A stretch of 64,000 nucleotides of DNA from Caldilineaceae bacterium. GTDB taxonomy: Bacteria > Chloroflexota > Anaerolineae > Caldilineales > Caldilineaceae. Below are positions 50,286-60,017 of this stretch, piece after piece; within the stretch, counting starts at the first letter, position 1; each line of letters opens with the position of its first letter. The notes under the pieces were generated by a model. That model had not been told where the DNA came from. It made no database searches and worked only from the letters and a program-made list of their open reading frames with translations. The position numbers and the translations under genes were made by a program. The stretch lies in assembly GCA_019637685.1 (NCBI GenBank), contig JAHBVF010000003.1, positions 62,001 through 126,000 on the forward strand, in the 5' to 3' direction.

Positions 50286-52730
50286 GTGCAGGCAAAAGAT
50301 CGACGACTTCGCCTGAACTTTCTGGATTCGAAACTGCCTTTTATGCTGCTTGGCTCTCTTCTCGCCCTTTTTATATCCGGCTTCCTTCTCTGGCTTGTCC
50401 GCCCCCACAACAAACCAATCGTTGGCTGGCTTTCCATCCTCCCGCCGGGACTGATCACCGCCTGGCAGGTGTTGCGCATCCCGGAGATTGCAGCGGGCAA
50501 TTTCCACACCGAACGCTGGGAATGGATGCCCAGCCTGGGCCTGGAGATCAGCTTCCGGCTGGATGGGCTGGCCCTGCTCTTTGGGCTGATTGTGGCCGGG
50601 GTGGGCGCGGCGGTCGCGCTCTACACCCATTACTATTTGGAGAAGCAACCCCGCCAGGGCTACTTCTATCTGGCCCTTTTTGCCTTTATGGCCTCTATGC
50701 TGGGACTGGTCTGGGCGGACAATCTGCTCACCCTTTTCGTCTTTTGGGAAGGGACGAGCATCACCAGCTATCTGCTCATTGGCTTCGACCACGAAAGCCC
50801 CCGGGCCAGGGCTGGCGCACGCAACGCGCTGATCGTCACCGGCGCGGGCGGGCTGGCCATGCTGATGGGGCTGATTCTGTTGGGCCAGAGCGCGGGCAGC
50901 TACAGCATTTCCCAGATTATTGCGGCGGACGGGCTGCGGGAAAGCGCCCATTACACCGCGGCGGTCATTCTGATCTTTGCGGGGGCCTTCACTAAATCTG
51001 CCCAGTTCCCCTTTCACTTCTGGCTGCCGGGCGCGATGTCCGCGCCCACACCCGCCAGCGCCTATCTGCATTCGGCCACAATGGTGAAGGCAGGCATCTT
51101 TCTCCTGGCCCGGCTGCACCCCGCGCTGAGCGACACGCCCCTCTGGTTCTGGGGGCTGCTGATCTTTGGCGGCATTACAATGCTCATCGGCGCGTTTTTT
51201 GCCATCGGTAACTACGACATCAAAGCCCTGCTGGCCTACGCCACTGTCAGCCAATTGGGGATTCTGACAATGCTATTGGCTTTTGGCAGCGAGTACGCGC
51301 TGCTGGGCGTTGTCGTGGGGGTGCTCGCCCACGCGCTCTACAAAGGGCCGCTCTTTCTGATCGCGGGTATTGTGGATCACGCGACGGGCACGCGGGATAT
51401 CCGCCGACTGGCCGGCCTGCTGCGGGCGATTCCGCTGACCGGTGTGGTGGCTGTACTGGGGATTGTTTCTATGGCCGGGCTGCCCCCCACTTTTGGCTTT
51501 CTGGCCAAAGAGACGCTGCTGGAAACCGGCTGGGAGCTGATTGGCCACGGCGAAGCCCTGGCCGGGTGGCTGGTCTTCGGCGGTGGAGCCGTGGCCGGCG
51601 CGCTCTTTGTGGCCTATAGCCTGACCCTGCTGTGGGAAGTCTTTCTGCGCCGGGAAGCCGATGTGGACGACGAGGCCCACGTGCATCACCCGCCCGCCTT
51701 GGGCTTTGTGCTGCCCCCCCTGGCGCTGGTTTTGCTGGGCACAGCCATCCCTTTTCTGCTTGGCCCCCTGGCCCAGTTCATCGACCCGGCGGCCACAGCC
51801 ATCAGCAATGAAACAATTCACAGCCATCTGGCCCTCTGGCACGGATTCACACCCGTCTTTATCACCAGCCTTCTCGCCATCGGGTCGGGCACGCTGCTCT
51901 TTCTGAGCCGCAGCCACTATCGACGATTTCTGGCTGTGCTGCCGCAAAGTGTGCGGGGGGTTGTGTTCTTTCAGCGCGCGCTGGACGGGCTGTATGGGCT
52001 GGCCGATCACACAGTCCGGCTTGTCCAGGGCCACACACTGGCAACCCAATCCGCGGTGGTGCTGCTGGTGGCTTTTGTGCCGGTGGTGGCGGCTCTCACC
52101 TATACATCTCTGGGCGAATTGCTCCCGGCTATGAACGGTCAAGCGATTGGCTGGCCAGAAATGATCCTGGCCTTTCTGCTCGCCCTGGCCGCCTGGGTGA
52201 CGGTCCGGGCGGAAAGCCGGATGAGCGCCATTATCAGTCTGGGCGTCGTGGGTGTCACAGTCACTCTTTTCTACGTCTTTTTCAGCGCGCCGGATTTGGC
52301 CCTGACCCAACTGCTCATCGAAGTGTTGACACTCGTTCTGCTGGTGCTGGTCTTCTATAAATTGCCCGAAGAAAAGCGCCCGCCAATGGGTCGCCTGCGC
52401 CAGATGGGCATCATTTTTGTCTCGATCTGCGTGGGGGTGACAGGCTTTGTGCTGGTTCTCTTCAACGGCAGCGAAGCGATGAACGCGGGCACGGCCATCA
52501 GCTCTTATTTTGTGGAAAATTCCGTGCCCCTGGGCCACGGGGCCAATATTGTCAATGTCATTCTGGTGGATTTCCGCGGCTTTGACACGATGGGCGAAAT
52601 TACTGTGTTGGCTCTGGCCGCGCTGGGTGGCTATGCCCTGCTGCGTGCGCCCGCGGTGCGGTTGCCCGATCCCGCGGAACGGCGGGTTGCCAGCGCGGAT
52701 ACGGCTGAAGCCGAGGGGGAGAACCACTAA
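50286..52730 (+). CDS. mrpA: Mrp Na+/H+ antiporter subunit A
   Basis: 814 aa. Homologous to complex I NuoL at the N-terminus (about 1-500) with many membrane helices, including LFVFWEGTSITSYLLIGF (Glu) and FPFHFWLPGAM, with the lysines and glutamates of the proton path. The C-terminal third holds the MrpA-specific helical part (ALTQLLIEVLTLVLLVLVFYKLP, VNVILVDFRGFDTMGE). Normal length for MrpA. The start is uncertain: GTG 50286 or ATG 50343, neither with a clear ribosome site. First gene of a complete mrpABCDEFG set. Confidence 0.92.
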   Translation: MQAKDRRLRLNFLDSKLPFMLLGSLLALFISGFLLWLVRPHNKPIVGWLSILPPGLITAWQVLRIPEIAAGNFHTERWEWMPSLGLEISFRLDGLALLFGLIVAGVGAAVALYTHYYLEKQPRQGYFYLALFAFMASMLGLVWADNLLTLFVFWEGTSITSYLLIGFDHESPRARAGARNALIVTGAGGLAMLMGLILLGQSAGSYSISQIIAADGLRESAHYTAAVILIFAGAFTKSAQFPFHFWLPGAMSAPTPASAYLHSATMVKAGIFLLARLHPALSDTPLWFWGLLIFGGITMLIGAFFAIGNYDIKALLAYATVSQLGILTMLLAFGSEYALLGVVVGVLAHALYKGPLFLIAGIVDHATGTRDIRRLAGLLRAIPLTGVVAVLGIVSMAGLPPTFGFLAKETLLETGWELIGHGEALAGWLVFGGGAVAGALFVAYSLTLLWEVFLRREADVDDEAHVHHPPALGFVLPPLALVLLGTAIPFLLGPLAQFIDPAATAISNETIHSHLALWHGFTPVFITSLLAIGSGTLLFLSRSHYRRFLAVLPQSVRGVVFFQRALDGLYGLADHTVRLVQGHTLATQSAVVLLVAFVPVVAALTYTSLGELLPAMNGQAIGWPEMILAFLLALAAWVTVRAESRMSAIISLGVVGVTVTLFYVFFSAPDLALTQLLIEVLTLVLLVLVFYKLPEEKRPPMGRLRQMGIIFVSICVGVTGFVLVLFNGSEAMNAGTAISSYFVENSVPLGHGANIVNVILVDFRGFDTMGEITVLALAALGGYALLRAPAVRLPDPAERRVASADTAEAEGENH

Positions 52731-53159
52731 ATGTCTGAACTTTATTTGCGCCTGCTCGACCGGGTTCTGACACCGCTGCTGTTGATTCTCACCCTTTTTC
52801 TGCTTCTGCGCGGGCACAACCTGCCCGGCGGTGGCTTTATTGCCGGACTGATGGCCGCGGCTGCCTTTCAGCTACAAATTCTGAGCCGGGGCGAAGCAGT
52901 GGTACGCCAGCAGGTGGGTCGCTTCCTGCACCCGGGCATCGGCATCGGCCTGCTCACAGCGGTGAGCGCGGGCACCGCGGGTATGCTGGACACGGGCTTT
53001 TTCAAGGGGCTTTGGTTTGACATCCCCCTTGGGCCCCTGGGCCATCTGGAAATAGGCACGCCGGTCATCTTCGATTTGGGCGTTTTTACGGTGGTGGTCT
53101 GCGTCGTCACCTCCTACCTGCTCGGTTTGAACGCAGTGGCGGAAGGGGTGGACGCATGA
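52731..53159 (+). CDS. mrpB: Mrp antiporter subunit B
   Basis: 142 aa, ATG directly after the mrpA stop. Four membrane helices, with the family hallmark [22 protein letters not shown] in the second, split here as [32 protein letters not shown] near the C-terminus also fits MrpB. It packs against MrpA and MrpD in the complex. Its stop overlaps the mrpC start. Confidence 0.92.
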   Translation: MSELYLRLLDRVLTPLLLILTLFLLLRGHNLPGGGFIAGLMAAAAFQLQILSRGEAVVRQQVGRFLHPGIGIGLLTAVSAGTAGMLDTGFFKGLWFDIPLGPLGHLEIGTPVIFDLGVFTVVVCVVTSYLLGLNAVAEGVDA

Positions 53160-53689
53160 CTCAACTGATTCTGGCTCTGGCCGTGGGCATCCTCTTTGCC
53201 TGCGGGGCCTATCTGGTCATGCGCCGTGGACAGATCAAACTGATTCTGGGGTTGGGGCTGCTCAGCCACGGGGTCAATCTGCTCCTCTTTGGTTCGGGAA
53301 AGCTGACACTGGGCGAACCTCCGATTTTTGTTGATAAAGAGAATTTTCTGGCCCAACTGGCCCAGGGCGGGTTGGCCGATCCCCTGCCACAGGCCCTGAT
53401 TCTGACCGCGATTGTCATCAGTTTTGGCATCACTGCCTTTGTGATTGTGCTGGTCAACCGCCGCCACACCATCACCAATTCGGATTTGGTGCAGGGCGAG
53501 TTGGTTCGGTTGCTGCTGGAAGGCGATCCTTTTGCCGCCGATTTACAGGAGAACAGCGACTACGACTGGCTGGCCTACGAAGTGGATGAAGTCTACGAAC
53601 GGGGGCAGATGGGGCAATGGGGCAGTCGAGTTTCGCCGGATGAGGACGAATCCGCCGCGCTGGAGCGAGAGGAATACGACCAGCGATGA
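53156..53689 (+). CDS. mrpC: Mrp antiporter subunit C, with a longer cytoplasmic tail
   Basis: 177 aa. NuoK-like three-helix protein with [25 protein letters not shown] and [20 protein letters not shown]. The C-terminus (about 115-177) is a charged, Asp/Glu-rich tail ([29 protein letters not shown]), longer than in most MrpC proteins. Start and stop overlap its neighbours by four bases each. Confidence 0.9.
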   Translation: MTQLILALAVGILFACGAYLVMRRGQIKLILGLGLLSHGVNLLLFGSGKLTLGEPPIFVDKENFLAQLAQGGLADPLPQALILTAIVISFGITAFVIVLVNRRHTITNSDLVQGELVRLLLEGDPFAADLQENSDYDWLAYEVDEVYERGQMGQWGSRVSPDEDESAALEREEYDQR

Positions 53690-55278
53690 ACCCAAATCTT
53701 CTGGCCGCGCCTATTGCACTTCCACTTTTTGCCGCGGCCCTGCTGCTGGCTGTCTCCCGCTGGGGTGGCCGCCAACGGTTGAGCCTACAACGCTGGCTGG
53801 CCGCGGGCGCGCTGACCGTCAATCTGGTCGTCGTTCTGGCGCTGGCCCAGTTTACGCTGGACGGCCAGCGCCTGGTGTTGCAGATGGGCGGGTGGCAGGC
53901 CCCTTTTGGCATCACACTCATTGCCGATGGGCTGACTGCCATTCTCCTCAGCCTGACCGCGGTTGTGGCGTTGGCTGTGCTGCCCTTTGCCATCGCCACA
54001 ATTGATCTGCACCGGGAACGCATGGCCTTTTACCCTCTCTTTCTGCTGCTGGTGATGGGGGTGAACGGCGCTTTTCTGACCGGTGATTTCTTCAATCTCT
54101 ACGTCTTCTTCGAAGTGCTGCTGATGGCGAGCTTTGTGCTGCTGACAGTGGGGGGCCAGCCCGCCCAGACCCACGCGGGTATCCGCTATGTGGTGCTCAA
54201 TCTGCTCGGCTCTCTCGTTTTCCTGGCCGCGGCCGGGATCGCCTATGGAACCCTGGGCACGCTGAATATGGCCCACATGGCGGAACGGCTGGACACAGCG
54301 CCTATGGCTGTGCGTGTCCTGCTGGCGGGGATGCTGCTGGTCTCTTTTGGCGGCAAAGCAGCCCTCTTCCCGCTCTTTTTCTGGCTGCCCAGCAGCTACC
54401 ACACACCACCCCCTGCCGTCACCGCGCTCTTTGGCGGACTGTTGACAAAAGTGGGCGTCTACACCCTTTTCCGTAGCTTTACGCTCTTTTTCCCCGACCT
54501 CCTGGCCGCCTGGCAGCCCCTGATCCTGGGAATCGCCGGGGCCACAATGCTCATCGGCAGCCTGGGCGCGATGGCCCAGCCCACTATTCGCCGGGTACTC
54601 AGCTTCCACATCATCAGCCACGTGGGGTTTATGCTGATGGGGCTGGGCGTAGCCCTCCAGGGCGAAGGGCTGGCCGTGGGTTTTGGGCTGGCCGCGGCCA
54701 TTCTCTATATGACCCACCATATGATTGTGAAGACGGGCCTGATTCTGGCCGGTGGCGCGGTGGAGATCGATATGGGCGGCGACCGACTGCAGAGCATCAG
54801 CGGGCTGGTCAGTCGACGCCCTATTCTGGCCCTGCTCTTTTTTCTCTCCGCCATTTCTCTGGCGGGCATCCCCCCCTTCAGCGGCTTCATCAGCAAACTG
54901 AGTCTGCTTGAAATTACGCTGGACACCCGGCATTGGCTGGTGGCCGGGGTGAGTATTGCGGCCAGCATTCTGACGCTCATCAATGTGATGCGCCTGTGGC
55001 GGGAAGCCTTCTGGGGCAAATATGAACATCCAGGCCGGCTTGCGCCCCATCTGCTGGAAGCGCCCGTGCGCCGTTGGCTGGTGCTCGGTCCAATTGCCGC
55101 CCTGCTTCTGGTCAGCCTGGGGCTGGGACTTTCCGGCGAGCGGGTATTCCAAATGACGACGACCGCGGCTGAGCAGGCACTGGACCGGGCGGGCTATATT
55201 GCCGCGGTCCAGCCCATTGATCCGGAGAGCGTGGCTGGCCCGGCAGCCTACCCAGCGGAACAGGGAGGGCACGACTGA
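53686..55278 (+). CDS. mrpD: Mrp antiporter subunit D
   Basis: 530 aa, related to complex I NuoN/NuoM-type subunits, with about 14 membrane helices. Characteristic: LYVFFEVLLMASFVLL with the conserved Glu, KAALFPLFFWLPSSYHTPP with the conserved Lys, and LAGIPPFSGFISKLSLLE. It contributes one of the proton/sodium pathways. Overlaps mrpC by four bases and mrpE by one. Confidence 0.92.
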   Translation: MNPNLLAAPIALPLFAAALLLAVSRWGGRQRLSLQRWLAAGALTVNLVVVLALAQFTLDGQRLVLQMGGWQAPFGITLIADGLTAILLSLTAVVALAVLPFAIATIDLHRERMAFYPLFLLLVMGVNGAFLTGDFFNLYVFFEVLLMASFVLLTVGGQPAQTHAGIRYVVLNLLGSLVFLAAAGIAYGTLGTLNMAHMAERLDTAPMAVRVLLAGMLLVSFGGKAALFPLFFWLPSSYHTPPPAVTALFGGLLTKVGVYTLFRSFTLFFPDLLAAWQPLILGIAGATMLIGSLGAMAQPTIRRVLSFHIISHVGFMLMGLGVALQGEGLAVGFGLAAAILYMTHHMIVKTGLILAGGAVEIDMGGDRLQSISGLVSRRPILALLFFLSAISLAGIPPFSGFISKLSLLEITLDTRHWLVAGVSIAASILTLINVMRLWREAFWGKYEHPGRLAPHLLEAPVRRWLVLGPIAALLLVSLGLGLSGERVFQMTTTAAEQALDRAGYIAAVQPIDPESVAGPAAYPAEQGGHD

Positions 55279-55829
55279 TGGCCCGACTGCTGATCATCAA
55301 TCTATTCCTCTCCTTGCTCTGGCCTACTCTTAATGGCGACTATAGCCTTTCAGCGCTCTTTACCGGCTTTCTCCTCGGCTTTGTAGTGCTGACAATCGTC
55401 AGGCGCAGCTATGGCAAATACTTTTATTTTGCAATCGAGTTCCTGTTCCATGTCCTGTTTGCCATCCTGCAGAGCAATCTCAAACTGGCCGTGCTGATCT
55501 TGCGCACAATTTTCAACCCAAACAGACAGTTAAGTCCTGGCATTGTGGCCGTTCCACTGACTATCACCGACCCCTTCGAACGCACGCTTCTGGCCTCGGT
55601 GATTACCCTGACGCCCGGCACACTCTGTGTGGATGTGGGCCAACGGAAGGGACAGGAGGTGCTCTACGTGCATTCGATTGATCTGAAAGACCCGGCCACC
55701 TTCTCCCAGGAGATCAAAACCAGTTTTGAAGATCGCATCCTGCGCCTGCACGCCTTGCAGGTCGAGATGGCCGATGATGGCGGTCTGTTGGGGCCGCGTG
55801 CGGACACAGAAAATGGGGGCGAAGAGTGA
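55278..55829 (+). CDS. mrpE: Mrp antiporter subunit E
   Basis: 183 aa. Two N-terminal membrane helices (LLIINLFLSLLWPTLNGDY, LFTGFLLGFVVLTIV) and a cytoplasmic domain with FERTLLASVITLTPGTLCVDV, the conserved MrpE segment. Supports assembly of the complex. The ATG at 55278 shares one base with the mrpD stop. Confidence 0.9.
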   Translation: MARLLIINLFLSLLWPTLNGDYSLSALFTGFLLGFVVLTIVRRSYGKYFYFAIEFLFHVLFAILQSNLKLAVLILRTIFNPNRQLSPGIVAVPLTITDPFERTLLASVITLTPGTLCVDVGQRKGQEVLYVHSIDLKDPATFSQEIKTSFEDRILRLHALQVEMADDGGLLGPRADTENGGEE

Positions 55830-56107
55830 ACGAGGCACTTTTTGATCTCTGGCTGAACGGACTGATGATCTTTCTGTCCATTTCACTCCTCATCTGTTTT
55901 CTCCGGCTCCTGCGTGGGCCGGATGTGCCCAATCGCACTGTAGCCTTCGACCTGATTTCGGCACACGCGGTGGGCATCTTCGCCCTTTTCGCGGTGCAGC
56001 GCTCATCGGAAGTGTTGTTGGAAGGGGCGATTATCACTGTCGTCCTCGGCTTTCTAGGCACAGTGATGTTGGGTCGTTTTCTGGAGCGGGGCCAAACGAA
56101 TAAATGA
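55826..56107 (+). CDS. mrpF: Mrp antiporter subunit F
   Basis: 93 aa, three membrane helices, with RLLRGPDVPNRTVAFDLISAHAVGI, the MrpF signature, here seen as LRGPDVPNRTVAFD. A GTG start, overlapping the mrpE stop by four bases. Confidence 0.9.
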   Translation: MNEALFDLWLNGLMIFLSISLLICFLRLLRGPDVPNRTVAFDLISAHAVGIFALFAVQRSSEVLLEGAIITVVLGFLGTVMLGRFLERGQTNK

Positions 56108-56457
56108 ATGAACTGTGGACCGATTATCTGATTCTGGGCCTGGCGACTGTGGGCGTAATTTTTATGCTGATCAGCGCGCTGGGCATCCTGCGCCTGCCCG
56201 ATGTCTTCACCCGGATGCACGCCGCAGGCAAGGCTGCCACACTTGGTGTCAGTTGCCTGCTCCTGGCCGCGGGCATCTTCTTTGGCAAACTGGGCGGCAT
56301 TTCCGAGTTCTGGCGCATGGTAGCCCTGATCGCGCTCTTCTTTGTCACCGCGCCCGTCGCCACCACCACAATGGCCCGGGCTGCCTATCGCACAGCCAAG
56401 CCGGGGGATTTTAGGCTGGTTGTGGATGAGATGGGGGATGGAAAGAACGATGCGTGA
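56104..56457 (+). CDS. mrpG: Mrp antiporter subunit G
   Basis: 117 aa, three membrane helices, with LGILRLPDVFTRMHAAGKAATLGV, the family pattern, and TAPVATTTMARAAY near the C-terminus. Last gene of the set, overlapping mrpF by four bases. Together the seven subunits form a cation/proton antiporter that keeps cytoplasmic Na+ and pH in range. Confidence 0.9.
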   Translation: MNELWTDYLILGLATVGVIFMLISALGILRLPDVFTRMHAAGKAATLGVSCLLLAAGIFFGKLGGISEFWRMVALIALFFVTAPVATTTMARAAYRTAKPGDFRLVVDEMGDGKNDA

Positions 56458-56484
56458 GGAGAGCAGCAGATAAAACGGTAGATA

Positions 56485-56493
56485 TGTTATACT
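56485..56493 (+). promoter_or_regulatory. Extended -10 promoter of the restriction-modification pair
   Basis: TGT-TATACT at 56485-56493 with no good -35 hexamer. AAGGAAG lies nine bases before ATG 56537. Confidence 0.45.
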
Positions 56494-56536
56494 TAACACA
56501 ATTCTCCACTATATCTCCTGTCGATAAGGAAGTCCG

Positions 56537-57319
56537 ATGACGACAATTTTCGATCTGTTTCGAAGCTGTGTCTTGGCTATCGGCAAAGGTGCGCTGATTC
56601 AGCGGGAAAGCAGCCAGGACAAAGAATTTCATTTTCAGCATTGGGTTCGTGAGCGTATTAGCGAAACTTCCCATATGTTCGAAGAAGCTGGTCGCAATAG
56701 CTATCCCGATTTCAGAATCGTCCATTTGGCCGAAGGGTATGAAGTAAAAGGTTTGGCCTATCCGGGAAGATGGCTTAACTACGATAGCAACAGTCAAGTG
56801 CCAACTGGCTTCCATAATGGCCGTACAGTTTACTACGTATTCGGACGCTACCCAAAACAACCCGATGGCGACAGCTACCCTGTGCTTGATCTGGTCCTAT
56901 GTCACGGAGATTTCCTCAACGCGGATCACGAGTATGTTCACGAAAATAAAGCTGTCCGGGGTTTTGGCAGCTATGGCGACATCCTGATTCGTGATCGAAA
57001 AATGTATGTAGCGCCAACACCCTACGGCCTTTTGGATGGGACGGCGCATCATCAGACATTGATCATTCCATCTGAGCAGATAGTTCCAGACGGCTTCCAG
57101 GAAGTCGGACAGATCATCCGGACAGAAGTAGCTGAGATTGTCATAAAGTATACGTTTGACCTTCGAACTAACGAACTCCACACAGAAAAAATACCCAACC
57201 CAAATGCAGGGCGCCAACATATTTTTCGCGCTTTGCGTTTGATCGATGGTCTTGATACTCCGGTCGTACTACGGAATGACGTAGCAGCAGATGATCTAAA
57301 CGACGGAGATACAAATTGA
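56537..57319 (+). CDS. Type II restriction endonuclease candidate
   Basis: 260 aa. A PD-(D/E)xK-type nuclease core is suggested by YPDFRIVHLAEGYEVKGL: the Asp at about 57 and EVK at about 69-71. Upstream, FHFQHWVRERI is consistent with the first helix of such enzymes. No relation to a named enzyme was recognised. It overlaps the methyltransferase gene by four bases (TTGA), the usual arrangement of a restriction-modification pair. Base use is clearly more A+T-rich than that of the mrp operon before it, suggesting transfer. The recognition sequence is unknown. Confidence 0.7.
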   Translation: MTTIFDLFRSCVLAIGKGALIQRESSQDKEFHFQHWVRERISETSHMFEEAGRNSYPDFRIVHLAEGYEVKGLAYPGRWLNYDSNSQVPTGFHNGRTVYYVFGRYPKQPDGDSYPVLDLVLCHGDFLNADHEYVHENKAVRGFGSYGDILIRDRKMYVAPTPYGLLDGTAHHQTLIIPSEQIVPDGFQEVGQIIRTEVAEIVIKYTFDLRTNELHTEKIPNPNAGRQHIFRALRLIDGLDTPVVLRNDVAADDLNDGDTN

Positions 57320-59499
57320 ATGTATCAAATGCCAGCACTCCTCTTCGTCTTATCGAAAGTCAAGATTTTCCCTACGAATTCATTTCAGCCATAGCAGAAC
57401 GAGAGAGTTGGCGAAAAGAGATTTATCGTCCGATATATCACGTCCATAAATGGTGGGCAAAGCGTCTTGGCTCGGTCTTTCGCGGCATTCTGCTCGGCAG
57501 TGTCTTACAAGAAAACGAAGATTTCAAAAGCGCCTTCTATAGTTTATATGAATCCCCCAATACAATTGTATATGATCCTTTTATGGGCAGTGGGACAACC
57601 ATTGGCGAAGCGCATAAACTGGGGATGACTGCCCTGGGACGGGATATCAATCCGGTTGCATCCGAATCGGTACGGGTGGCGCTTACTCCTCTTGACCGTA
57701 AAAAATTGACATCTGCATTCCAGCAGATAGCACAATCAGGCGGACAGAAAATCCGGGGGCTTTATAGGACAAAAGATGAAAACGGCTATCCCTGCGACGT
57801 ACTCTATTATTTTTGGGTGAAGCAGGCTGCATGCCCAGATTGTGACAGCGCGGTTGACCTATTTTCAAGCTACATTTTTGCAAAGAATGCATATCCAAAG
57901 AAAAAACCCGAAGTTCAAGTCTTTTGCCCAAACTGTAGCGCAATATTTCAAGCATTGCATCACCAAAAACGTGTTACGTGTGATAACTGTCAGCACACCT
58001 TCGACCCCAATCGTGGCCCGGCAAAGGGTTCAAAAGCCGATTGTAGAACGTGCGGGAAAACATTTTCCATTGTTGAGTCAATGCGGACGAGAAAAGCTCC
58101 CCCAGCGCATAGACTCTATGCGAAATTGGTGTTACTGCCGGAAGGGATAAAAAAATATCTACCTGCAACAGATAATGACTATGTGGCCTACACGCTTTGT
58201 CAAGAAGAATTGGCAAGAGAAGAAGCGCAGGGCCATATCCGTCTTCCTACAATAGCCCTTTTTGATGGATATAACACACGCCAGGCGATGGCATACAACT
58301 ATCACACTTGGCGAGATTTCTTCAACGCCCGCCAACTTTTGGCATTGGGCTGGTTACACGAAGCCATTGTGCAGGTGAAAGAAAGCGCAGAACGAGACGC
58401 CCTATTGTCGTTGTTTTCAGGCGCATTAGAGTTTAACAATCTATTTGCGTCGTACAAAGGAGAAGGTACGGGCGCAGTACGCCATATGTTTTCGCATCAC
58501 ACCCTAAAACCAGAACGGATGCCTATTGAAGCCAATGTCTGGGGGACTTCGAAAAGCTCTGGCTCGTTTTCGGGCCTTTTTCGCAGCCGTCTTCTGAGAG
58601 CACTGGAATATCGAGACGCCCCTTTCGAGGTGAGCCTTAACCAGCCAGCCAAGGTTTTCGGGGTTGCAAAACCATTGGGCGCGCTTCCGCTCTCCCCGTG
58701 GGGTACTTTTGAGTTGGGAACTGTTGCTCTCTCTTGCGGAGATTCGGCACAGAGTGGTCTACCCGATAACAGTGTTGATTTCGTAGTCACAGATCCGCCA
58801 TTCTTTGATAATGTTCACTACTCGCAACTTGCCGACTTTTTCTATGCCTGGCAGGTGCTTCACCCGCGCGGATTTACTTTCAGAAATCAATCAACTACAA
58901 GACAGGAACAGGAAGTCCAGGATACAAACCCAGATCAGTTCGCTGATAAACTCCGGCTTGTCTTTGAGGAGTGTGGGAGAGTATTAAAGGATAATGGCCT
59001 GCTCATCTTTACCTATCATCATTCCAGCGCAGACGGATGGCTGGCTCTGGCAAATGCTGTCTATGGCGCTCGATTTAGTATTGTACAAGCCCATCCCGTT
59101 CGTGCTGAATTGGCTGCGGCCACGCCCAAATCCCAGACCAAAGAACCTATTCTGATTGATGCCATTGTCGTTTGCCGTAAACAGTCAAACGACAAAAGAA
59201 TATCCAGAAGCGCGGAAGATGCGGTCAAGATAGCGATTTCGGCTGCTTCGGAGCAACTGAGACGCCTCGCATCCACAGGTTATAAGCCGACAGAGGGTGA
59301 CAAATTTGTTACGGGGGCTGCCCAATTTTTTGTGGCTCTTGGCTCCAATGTGACAGCTTCCCTTGCCACACAAACGTTCAGCGAACAAAGAGAGAACCTG
59401 CAAAATGCTCTTAAGTTGACTCATTTCCAGGCAGCGGCAAGACCCGAAGTCTACACAAGATCACCCAATGGGTACAAACAATTGACTTTTGACCTGTAA
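57316..59499 (+). CDS. DNA methyltransferase with internal zinc ribbons (DUF1156-like, COG1743 type)
   Basis: 727 aa from TTG 57316. Likely N6-adenine or N4-cytosine methyltransferase. The SAM motif is FMGSGTTIGEA (about 88-98), with YHVHKWWAKRLGSVFRG just before, and the catalytic motif is VVTDPPFFDN (about 491-500). Between them (about 172-253) lie four CxxC pairs, CPDC, CPNC, CDNC and CRTC, two zinc ribbons. Order of motifs fits the DUF1156 group. It protects the host DNA from the nuclease encoded in the overlapping gene. Confidence 0.8.
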   Translation: MNVSNASTPLRLIESQDFPYEFISAIAERESWRKEIYRPIYHVHKWWAKRLGSVFRGILLGSVLQENEDFKSAFYSLYESPNTIVYDPFMGSGTTIGEAHKLGMTALGRDINPVASESVRVALTPLDRKKLTSAFQQIAQSGGQKIRGLYRTKDENGYPCDVLYYFWVKQAACPDCDSAVDLFSSYIFAKNAYPKKKPEVQVFCPNCSAIFQALHHQKRVTCDNCQHTFDPNRGPAKGSKADCRTCGKTFSIVESMRTRKAPPAHRLYAKLVLLPEGIKKYLPATDNDYVAYTLCQEELAREEAQGHIRLPTIALFDGYNTRQAMAYNYHTWRDFFNARQLLALGWLHEAIVQVKESAERDALLSLFSGALEFNNLFASYKGEGTGAVRHMFSHHTLKPERMPIEANVWGTSKSSGSFSGLFRSRLLRALEYRDAPFEVSLNQPAKVFGVAKPLGALPLSPWGTFELGTVALSCGDSAQSGLPDNSVDFVVTDPPFFDNVHYSQLADFFYAWQVLHPRGFTFRNQSTTRQEQEVQDTNPDQFADKLRLVFEECGRVLKDNGLLIFTYHHSSADGWLALANAVYGARFSIVQAHPVRAELAAATPKSQTKEPILIDAIVVCRKQSNDKRISRSAEDAVKIAISAASEQLRRLASTGYKPTEGDKFVTGAAQFFVALGSNVTASLATQTFSEQRENLQNALKLTHFQAAARPEVYTRSPNGYKQLTFDL

Positions 59500-59533
59500 T
59501 GCAGTTATTTTCTGATTGAAATAAGCGAACGCA

Positions 59534-59998
59534 ATGTTCACTTCTCGACCAAAAAACCAAATCGTCACCCTGCGCGAAATCACCGCCGAAACCGTGCGGG
59601 CCATCTGCAATCTGAAAGTAGCCCCCAGCCAGCGCAATTTTGTTGCGCCCAACGCCGTCTCCATTGCCCAGGCCTACTTCGAGCGGGAGAATGCCTGGTT
59701 TCGCGCCGTCTACGCGGACGAGACGCCCGTGGGTTTTCTGATGCTGGACGATGACCCAGCCAATGCAGAATACGGACTCTGGCGTTTTATGATTGACGAG
59801 CGTTATCAGGGCCAGGGCTATGGGCGGCAGGCCCTGGAACTCCTCATCGCCCACGTGCGCACCCGCCCCGGCGCAACCGAACTCCTCACAAGCTGCGTTC
59901 CCGGCGAGGGCAGCCCCTGTCCCTTCTACGAACGGATGGGCTTTGCCTACACCGGCGAAGAAGACGACGGGGAATTGGTCATGCGGCTGGCCCTATAG
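59534..59998 (+). CDS. GNAT acetyltransferase, polyamine N-acetyltransferase-like
   Basis: 154 aa. GNAT fold with the acetyl-CoA binding segment YQGQGYGRQALELLI (about 96-110) and GCVP-like SCVPGEGSPCPFYERMGF at the C-terminus. The N-terminal VTLREITAETVRAICNLKV resembles spermidine/diamine acetyltransferases of the BltD/PaiA group. Higher GC than the preceding restriction-modification genes, so it marks the return to the host background. Confidence 0.75.
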   Translation: MFTSRPKNQIVTLREITAETVRAICNLKVAPSQRNFVAPNAVSIAQAYFERENAWFRAVYADETPVGFLMLDDDPANAEYGLWRFMIDERYQGQGYGRQALELLIAHVRTRPGATELLTSCVPGEGSPCPFYERMGFAYTGEEDDGELVMRLAL

Positions 59999-60017
59999 AC
60001 AGAGACAGAAAGCGCCA

